In this document: piece by piece, positions 5,688 through 10,014 of the stretch
Layout of the letters: every line of letters starts with the position of its first letter
Position numbering within the stretch: the first letter of the stretch is position 1
From: Bacteroidota bacterium
Lineage (GTDB): Bacteria; Bacteroidota; Bacteroidia; Chitinophagales; LD1
Direction of reading: 5' to 3'
Assembly (NCBI GenBank): GCA_028288545.1
Contig: JAQBNQ010000424.1
Span: forward strand, 1 to 10,014
Length of the DNA stretch: 10,014 bases
Made by a program: the position numbers and the translations under genes
Notes under the pieces: model-generated
Databases searched by the model: none
What the model was told of the DNA's origin: nothing
The model's input: only the letters and a program-made list of their open reading frames with translations

Positions 5688-7049
5688 ATGGGAAAAACAA
5701 TTAACCAGCAACCGCCGTTTACCGGCGACCCTTTGCAAAACACTTATTTCGTACTGGACCAACTATCAAACCACGAGTACAAGACCTTTAAAATCAGCGG
5801 TAGTCAACTTGCTCAAATGGCAGGGGCACTTAGCTTTCCCACCGACACATTAACCGATTCGGACATTGGGAAACTGGTAATGAATAAAAACGGCAAGGCC
5901 GTAGTAGCCAACCGCGATACTCCACGCCCAGCACAAGCCGGCCAATGGACCCTTACTGTTAACGCAGTTTTTGAAAAGCCAACACCCAGCCAGGTAGACT
6001 TCACCTTTACCGGTTTACCCAACGAAGGCGACTACCTTGTTTTAGGATTGCAGCGCTTCGTTTTCAAAACATCGCCCACCAACCCCTACGATATCCAGAT
6101 CGGGGCCGATATCCCTGTAACTATAGCCAACACCAGTAGTCTGCTTAACTACACCTATGCCGATCAATGGACTGCTAGTAATGATGGGGTGAATACGGTT
6201 AGTGTGGTTTTTGACGCAAAGAATAACACAGGATTTTCCAATCCCCTTTCCGATATTTCATTTGGGTTGTACTACAACGTCGCCAATCCCGATCAGGTTG
6301 ACTCTATTTCTGAAAATATTCAACTGCAAATAGCGGAACCGGGAAACTTACAGCACATTCGCGAATTTAACAGAGCTGTTTTTATTTATGGAGGCGAACA
6401 ACTCAGTTACTTCGATGTTTCGAGTCAAAGCACTTCAATTGGAGAATTGCTTTTCGGACTAAAATGGACTGATACTGTAAACGATCAGGCATCGAATTTA
6501 GTTAGCGGGATCAACGCAAAATTTGCTGGAAAATTACATGCCTCAACTATCAACAACATTGTAACTATCGACGCGATAACCCAACCTGACAATGGCAGTG
6601 AATCAGATATAGCTTTATCCGGCAATGCAAATCAATACATAACCCTTACAACTGATAAGTTCAATATAGCAGCGAATCCCGATTGGATAACTGACCCAGT
6701 GTTGGGAATTCTGTCTGGTCTATTAGATAGCACCGCAATTATAAATACGAGTGGAATACTTTCAGCCTTCTTGTCAGGAAACACCGCTATAGATATTAGT
6801 GACATTGGAAATGATCTTTCAAAAGCCAATCTTTTTAATAGAGTGCTTTTACCCTCAGATAACGGCACATTAGAATCAGCACTGGGATTGCTCGAGGGAG
6901 GCAATCTTAACTTTGACACCTGGCTGATCTTACATTTTTACAACGATAATATATTTTACGCCATGTCCTCAGCATCACCGGGTAATCCAATTTTAGTAAA
7001 ACGCGGAATTCCATTCAGTTTGTTGCTCCTTCTCGCAGGAGCTAGCTAA
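5688..7049 (+). CDS. Probable phage fibre / receptor-side structural protein
   Basis: The protein has 453 aa. Residues 1-85 form an N-terminal module (LQNTYFVLDQL, YKTFKISGSQLAQMAG, DIGKLVMNKNGKAVVA) of the kind that attaches fibres to particles. Residues ~108-196 and ~227-312 look like two diverged copies of a beta-rich module seen in many phage structural proteins: a strand (RFVFKT / LSYFDV), an 'IG' turn, a helix (TIANTSSLLN / TVNDQASNLVSGIN), then 'TAS..GVNTVSVVFDA' or 'ASTINNIVTIDA' and an Asn/Ser-rich turn. Residues ~325-453 are a third, unlike region rich in Ile, Ser and Asn that ends in a hydrophobic SLLLLLAGAS. Sampled lines fall from 48-50% GC near the 5' end to 30-37% in the last third, suggesting exchange of the distal part. 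A head fibre is an alternative to a tail fibre. Confidence 0.5.
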   Translation: MGKTINQQPPFTGDPLQNTYFVLDQLSNHEYKTFKISGSQLAQMAGALSFPTDTLTDSDIGKLVMNKNGKAVVANRDTPRPAQAGQWTLTVNAVFEKPTPSQVDFTFTGLPNEGDYLVLGLQRFVFKTSPTNPYDIQIGADIPVTIANTSSLLNYTYADQWTASNDGVNTVSVVFDAKNNTGFSNPLSDISFGLYYNVANPDQVDSISENIQLQIAEPGNLQHIREFNRAVFIYGGEQLSYFDVSSQSTSIGELLFGLKWTDTVNDQASNLVSGINAKFAGKLHASTINNIVTIDAITQPDNGSESDIALSGNANQYITLTTDKFNIAANPDWITDPVLGILSGLLDSTAIINTSGILSAFLSGNTAIDISDIGNDLSKANLFNRVLLPSDNGTLESALGLLEGGNLNFDTWLILHFYNDNIFYAMSSASPGNPILVKRGIPFSLLLLLAGAS

Positions 7050-7074
7050 ATATCGCGAAACAACTCACAATACT

Positions 7075-7269
7075 ATGAGCAGCGAAAACATTGACAATAT
7101 CATCTCATTTGTGGCTGGTAACCTGGCAACTATGATTATTACTTGGCCTCATTTTAGCATAGTTTTCTTTGCCGCAAAAATAACCATGGTATTATTAGTC
7201 GGCTTTTTAGGTGGGGCGGCCGGTCTCGCCGGTAAGGATTTTTACCAATGGCTCAAAAAAAAATTCTAA
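7075..7269 (+). CDS. Small membrane protein, holin candidate 1
   Basis: The protein has 64 aa. Residues ~10-52 are mostly hydrophobic, with one strong membrane segment (~29-52, IVFFAAKITMVLLVGFLGGA) and a possible weaker one at ~12-28. The C-terminus is basic (YQWLKKKF), as in many holins. It lies between the fibre-like gene and a second small membrane protein, upstream of the amidase, which fits a lysis cassette. Holins form membrane lesions that release the endolysin; small size and the TM-plus-basic-tail plan are consistent with this but not specific. The gene ends in a run of nine A (7255-7263), just before the stop, which matters for the next gene. The alternative is another phage membrane protein. 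Confidence 0.5.
   Translation: MSSENIDNIISFVAGNLATMIITWPHFSIVFFAAKITMVLLVGFLGGAAGLAGKDFYQWLKKKF
7255..7263 (+). other. A9 homopolymer, possible slippery site
   Basis: Nine consecutive A bases lie at the end of the 64-aa gene, three bases before its stop codon (TTC TAA follows). A -1 slip here would avoid the stop and continue through an open frame of about 20 codons into the second small membrane protein, giving a fused protein of about 158 aa. A tracts of this kind are known sites of both programmed frameshifting and transcriptional slippage. No obvious downstream stimulatory structure was identified, and the frame relation may be chance or an assembly length error in a homopolymer. Confidence 0.3.
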
Positions 7270-7319
7270 CCATTCATTTATACAAACCCTTTCTTTTAGT
7301 TCAATTAATCAAATCAATC

Positions 7320-7550
7320 ATGGTAAAATTTGGAATTAATCAGATAGAAAATCCTTCCCCAGTTTGGATGGACAGACTAATTAATGCTCTCATTATTATA
7401 GTAATGCCAGCCTTCGCCGCCTTCGTCCTGGCAGTTCCTAATAACATTATAAACGCCGATGTCAAAAACTTCCTTGGAGCTTTTGGCACTTTCATCATCG
7501 CCGTTCTAAAAGGATTACAATTTCTGATAGGCGAAGAAAAAACTGGCTAG
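7320..7550 (+). CDS. Small two-TM membrane protein, holin candidate 2
   Basis: The protein has 76 aa from the ATG at 7320. The frame is open back to an ATG at 7248, but that start overlaps the previous gene and would add a non-typical 24-residue lead, so 7320 is chosen. Hydrophobic segments are at ~19-40 (RLINALIIIVMPAFAAFVLA) and ~51-70 (FLGAFGTFIIAVLKGLQFLI), with a short polar N-terminus and a charged C-terminus (GEEKTG). This is the plan of class II-type holins (two TM segments). It follows holin candidate 1 by 50 bases. In phages with paired membrane proteins, one may be a holin and the other an antiholin or a regulator; which is which cannot be told from sequence. Confidence 0.5.
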   Translation: MVKFGINQIENPSPVWMDRLINALIIIVMPAFAAFVLAVPNNIINADVKNFLGAFGTFIIAVLKGLQFLIGEEKTG

Positions 7551-7735
7551 CAAGAAAGTCTGTCAACAAAGTTTTACGCACTTAATGCTTTTGTCAATGT
7601 TACAACACAATTATTTGAGTGTTTAAACACTCAAATAATTGTCCCACAAACCCTTCGTCGGTAATTAAAAAAAAGTATTTTTCCCTCGGACAATAAAATT
7701 ACAGACTAAACTACAATTTAAATCTATCCTGTTAC
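7551..7735. other. 185-base intergenic region between lysis genes and cargo
   Basis: This AT-rich stretch separates the holin candidates from the 68-aa gene. It contains the perfect palindrome at 7607-7642 (listed separately) and an A8 tract at 7667-7674 (inside AATTAAAAAAAAG). I find no good TAnnTTTG promoter; TACAATTT near 7711 is only a weak resemblance. I see no tRNA, attachment repeat or ORF of note in it. Confidence 0.5.
7607..7642. terminator. Perfect 36-bp palindrome (terminator hairpin, operator or recombination site)
   Basis: The left half ACAATTATTTGAGTGTTT (7607-7624) is exactly the reverse complement of 7625-7642, with the centre GTTTAAAC. There is no loop gap, so as RNA it would fold to a 16-bp stem with a UUAA loop. 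No T-run follows on either strand (the next bases are CCCACAAAC), so it is not a classical Rho-independent terminator, although a strong hairpin may still stop or stabilise transcripts. It lies just after the holin candidates and before the low-GC cargo genes. Listed as a terminator only as the most ordinary option. Confidence 0.4.
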
Positions 7736-7942
7736 ATGGAGAAAAGGCCTTATATTAAATTGCAGGTTAAAGGGGACTTGCCGACACTCATTTATATTGA
7801 TCAAATATCGAGTATTGTTTCGCTTGGAATATTAGGTACAAAAATTGTTCTTAAAGAAGTGGTAAATGGTCAAAACGTTGAGTATGTGTTCTCCATCAGT
7901 TTTGATGCGATTGAGGATGAAATCCGCAAAGCCAGAATTTAA
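7736..7942 (+). CDS. Small hypothetical protein (68 aa), possible FlbD-like beta fold
   Basis: The protein has 68 aa with no signal peptide or membrane segment. The sequence reads as beta strands followed by a helix: YIKLQVKG, then LIYIDQISSIVSL, then TKIVLKEVVNGQNVEYVFSIS, then FDAIEDEIRKARI. The pattern 'IKL..(G)..IYI..(I)SSI....TKIVLK....V..S...I...I' is like the general plan of small FlbD-type proteins, but there is no function I would assign from that. It sits 59 bases before the SGNH hydrolase gene and in the same low-GC segment, so the two may have arrived together or be co-transcribed. A small accessory or regulatory protein of the cargo unit is one possibility; the function is unknown. 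Confidence 0.5.
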   Translation: MEKRPYIKLQVKGDLPTLIYIDQISSIVSLGILGTKIVLKEVVNGQNVEYVFSISFDAIEDEIRKARI

Positions 7943-7969
7943 TCTCGAAAATCCGGATAATGTAATTAC

Positions 7970-7991
7970 TGTTATATTCGGTTATATAACA
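7970..7991. promoter_or_regulatory. Short inverted repeat upstream of the SGNH hydrolase gene
   Basis: TGTTATAT (7970-7977) and ATATAACA (7984-7991) are exact reverse complements with a 6-base spacer (TCGGTT). GTTATAT is also repeated directly at 7971-7977 and 7981-7987. The repeat ends 10 bases before the ATG at 8002. TAACATTG (7987-7994) resembles the TAnnTTTG -7 box with one mismatch, so a repressor site over a weak promoter is possible. This is inference from position only; the stretch is AT-rich and such repeats occur by chance. Confidence 0.3.
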
Positions 7992-8001
7992 TTGGCTAAA
8001 A

Positions 8002-9501
8002 ATGGCAGCTGCAGTCTTAGCAAAAAACATTTGGAAGTGGTTATTTAAACCTCTATTAATTTTTTCTTTTAGCTTTCTATTATTAGAATTTTTCTTGCAA
8101 TTCATGCTGATTGGATGGCCTCCCATTTATCAATCCATATTTGATGATGAAAAGAAGATATATATTTATATGGTCGGGGAATCAACGGCAGAAGGTATCC
8201 ATTATGAAAAAGATATTTCCCCCGCTAAACTCGTTGCTTACCAGTTTAATGGTACCATAGATGGCAAAACAATTGAGATCGTTCCATTAGCTAAATCCGG
8301 GGCAACTTTTCAATATCATTACCTCCATTTTTTGTCCGAAGTTCTTTTTCGCCCACATAAGAACGGCTTAGTGCTTGTATATGCGGGTATAAATGAAGCC
8401 ACTGAAAATACTCCCCCATCAAACGACTTCGATACATGGAAATTAATCCAGGGCTCATTGCTACTTTCTAATCTTTATTACCTATACGAGCCATTTCAAT
8501 GCTGCCCTCAAAAGTATGAATATCATTATCGCAAATTAATGAAATTTTGCAACCAACGTCATTACAAAATGGTAGTATCACAATTGGTAGGCAACATCGC
8601 CGATTTTGAGCCTGATATAACTTCTAAGGATGACTTGCTGTTTCCCGATAATTTAAATCTTCTGCATCAAGCCAAACAGGCACTTGCTCAAAAAGATTTT
8701 TCACAAGCAGAAAACGTGTTCAACATTCTAAGTTCAAAGACTTGTCGCCAAAATGCCCATCTTCTTTATTACCGTGGGCGTTGTAAGTACGAACAAGGTC
8801 AATATGATAGTGCTGAAATTTTGATAAATCAAGCTCCGGAAATAAGTAACTATCTCGGTTTTGCCCGATGGAAAAACGATATAATAGAAAAGGTAGCCCT
8901 TGATGAAAATGTTCCCGTTGCGCACTGTTTTAACCGTTTTCTGGATTCATCAGAACATCGTTTGCCCGGGTATGACCTTATTGACGATGCGCACCATCCT
9001 AATCTTAGAGGTTATTGTATAATGGCCAATGAAATTAGTAGCGAAATCAGCAAAATTTATGGTGATAAAATACGTCAAAGGCTTAGCCCCAGTGACGTTG
9101 TCAAAGAATTCAAGTTCAGTTCAGAATCATTTGCACATAGCTACTACAGGTTGACAGAGTGGTATATTTTTGAATGCCTAAAAACCAAGGAACGCGATGC
9201 CCGCTTGTCACGACTTAAATTTTACTGTTCAAAGTACGAAGGCCTGAATCCTGATGACGGGATAATTTTAATTTGGAAGTCGTTGGAGGCTACTATGGGT
9301 GAGGATCAACAATTATTTCTGCAAAGTTTTAGGAAATTGGATAAAAGAAAAGACAAGAAAGATATCTTAGATAGATTGAAAAGTGGATTTTCAGATAAAC
9401 CCCAATATCGCCAGGAATTAAGGTCAATTGTTTTAAGCTGGTCATGGCACCAAGAAGCTGACATAAAACTCCGCGACGAATTCATAGCCCAACTTCCCTA
9501 A
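8002..9501 (+). CDS. Membrane-anchored SGNH/GDSL-type hydrolase with TPR-like insertion
   Basis: The protein has 499 aa. Residues ~14-37 form one hydrophobic N-terminal segment, so it is probably a signal-anchored protein with its catalytic part in the periplasm. SGNH motifs are all visible: block I GESTAEG (Ser61), block II Gly in AKSGATF (G100), block III YAGIN (G129, N131) and block V DDAHHPN (D329, H332). Between blocks III and V, ~215-285 holds helices with a TPR look (QALAQKDFSQAENVF, YYRGRCKYEQGQYDSAE). The last ~140 residues are helical and unrecognised. SGNH enzymes hydrolyse or transfer acyl esters; the substrate here is unknown, with envelope polysaccharide or peptidoglycan acetyl groups as candidates. 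It interrupts an otherwise lysis-like gene order and has low GC (28-38% in sampled lines against 48% in the next gene), so it is probably phage-carried cargo. Confidence 0.72.
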   Translation: MAAAVLAKNIWKWLFKPLLIFSFSFLLLEFFLQFMLIGWPPIYQSIFDDEKKIYIYMVGESTAEGIHYEKDISPAKLVAYQFNGTIDGKTIEIVPLAKSGATFQYHYLHFLSEVLFRPHKNGLVLVYAGINEATENTPPSNDFDTWKLIQGSLLLSNLYYLYEPFQCCPQKYEYHYRKLMKFCNQRHYKMVVSQLVGNIADFEPDITSKDDLLFPDNLNLLHQAKQALAQKDFSQAENVFNILSSKTCRQNAHLLYYRGRCKYEQGQYDSAEILINQAPEISNYLGFARWKNDIIEKVALDENVPVAHCFNRFLDSSEHRLPGYDLIDDAHHPNLRGYCIMANEISSEISKIYGDKIRQRLSPSDVVKEFKFSSESFAHSYYRLTEWYIFECLKTKERDARLSRLKFYCSKYEGLNPDDGIILIWKSLEATMGEDQQLFLQSFRKLDKRKDKKDILDRLKSGFSDKPQYRQELRSIVLSWSWHQEADIKLRDEFIAQLP

Positions 9502-9574
9502 CCATTCCGGCGCATTTTGATGTGCTGCTTCTTTACACGCTGATTTTTTCTCTGACCTAATAATCGAAATCCTT

Positions 9575-10014
9575 ATGGGCTTTACCCAAAAATATGCTAT
9601 TGAGCAAAAGCTCCTTACAACTCCTTCAAAGCGCAGGGGCGGGGCGTTGATCCACCCGGCCGTTAAATTTGTAGTAGCGCACGATACCGGTAACCCTACT
9701 TCAACCGCCGACAATAACGTTACGTACTTTGAACGCTCCCGCGATGACATGAGCGCTTCTGCTCACATTTTTGTTGACGATAAACAGATCATTGAATGTA
9801 TTCCGGTGTTTAACAATAAGCCCGAAAAAGCCTGGCACGTATTGTACCAGGTAAACACCGACAATAACCTGTATGGCTGTAACGCAAACGATGCAGCCAT
9901 TGGTGTTGAATATTGTTACGGCCACAACATTAATGCTGATGAAGCTTACAGCAAATATCTTTGGGTACTGGCTTATCTCTGCTACTATTTTAAACTGGAC
10001 CCTGCTAAAAGTAT
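9575..10014 (+). CDS. N-acetylmuramoyl-L-alanine amidase, probable endolysin (cut by right edge)
   Basis: From the ATG at 9575 the frame stays open to the window end (146 codons). The visible part matches the Amidase_2/PGRP fold: VKFVVAHDTGN with H36 as the first zinc ligand, SASAHIFVDDKQIIECIP with H64 in the 'H-x-v-d-d' position, KAWHV (the usual AWH), and AIGVEYCYG for the conserved 'IGIE'. The third zinc ligand and catalytic residues near the C-terminus lie beyond the window. The enzyme would cleave the amide bond between N-acetylmuramic acid and L-alanine of peptidoglycan. No signal peptide is present, as expected for a holin-dependent endolysin. It lies 73 bases after the SGNH gene, with composition like the virion genes rather than like the cargo. 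Frames on the opposite strand here are shadows. Confidence 0.85.
   Translation, partial: MGFTQKYAIEQKLLTTPSKRRGGALIHPAVKFVVAHDTGNPTSTADNNVTYFERSRDDMSASAHIFVDDKQIIECIPVFNNKPEKAWHVLYQVNTDNNLYGCNANDAAIGVEYCYGHNINADEAYSKYLWVLAYLCYYFKLDPAKS

Noticed and set aside
7025..7042. GCTCCT...AGGAGC hairpin at the end of the fibre gene as a terminator
   Set aside because: The stem is only 6 bp, lies inside coding sequence and has no T-run after it; the next gene starts 25 bases after the stop.
7896..8126. Minus-strand frame across the 68-aa and SGNH gene junction
   Set aside because: It overlaps the real starts on the plus strand, which carry recognisable motifs, and its own sequence is not protein-like.
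9442..9925. Two minus-strand frames near the right end
   Set aside because: The plus strand carries an open amidase frame with zinc-ligand motifs from 9575 to the edge; the minus-strand frames are its shadows.
1..10014. CRISPR array, tRNA or rRNA genes, insertion sequence
   Set aside because: No regularly spaced repeats of CRISPR length, no cloverleaf-like segment and no transposase motif were seen on reading either strand.

Overview
The window looks like part of a prophage or phage contig from a Bacteroidota bacterium, probably a Chitinophagia/Sphingobacteriia-type lineage. The evidence is a secreted protein with a type IX secretion system (T9SS) C-terminal sorting domain and SprB-like repeats, A-rich start regions in place of Shine-Dalgarno sites, and one good TAnnTTTG-type -7 promoter element. 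No genus can be named from the sequence alone.

Layout. (1) Positions 1-1014, minus strand: two tandem paralogous genes for secreted proteins. The second-transcribed copy is cut by the window edge; the complete 271-aa copy has a signal peptide, two Ig-like/SprB-like repeats and a T9SS sorting tail. (2) Positions 1015-1422: a divergent intergenic region with a promoter, a 55-aa gene, and a spacer made of two families of short repeats. (3) Positions 1423-7049, plus strand: a virion structural module in the order scaffold-like coiled-coil protein, probable major capsid protein, a 331-aa neck/connector candidate, a 181-aa completion-protein candidate, a 208-aa unknown with an acidic tail, and a 453-aa fibre-like protein. 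(4) Positions 7075-7550: two small membrane proteins of holin type, linked by an A9 run that could allow frameshifting. (5) Positions 7551-9501: a 36-bp perfect palindrome, a 68-aa protein and a 499-aa membrane-anchored SGNH hydrolase with a TPR-like insertion. This segment is AT-rich and sits between the holin candidates and the endolysin, so it reads as a cargo ('moron') insertion. (6) Position 9575 to the right edge: the N-terminal 146 codons of an N-acetylmuramoyl-L-alanine amidase (Amidase_2 type), the probable endolysin.

How the parts fit: regions 3, 4 and 6 form a head, neck, fibre and lysis programme on one strand with short gaps. Terminase, portal and tape-measure genes are not in the window; they may lie outside it or be missing. 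The SGNH enzyme is predicted to face the periplasm and could modify the host envelope. Base composition splits the window. Sampled 60-base lines run about 48-60% GC in the capsid gene, the 5' part of the fibre gene and the amidase, but about 28-38% in the 3' part of the fibre gene and the SGNH gene, which points to mosaic assembly.

Most structural assignments rest on gene order, length and visible sequence character, not on a database match. The amidase, SGNH and T9SS calls rest on visible motifs and are firmer.
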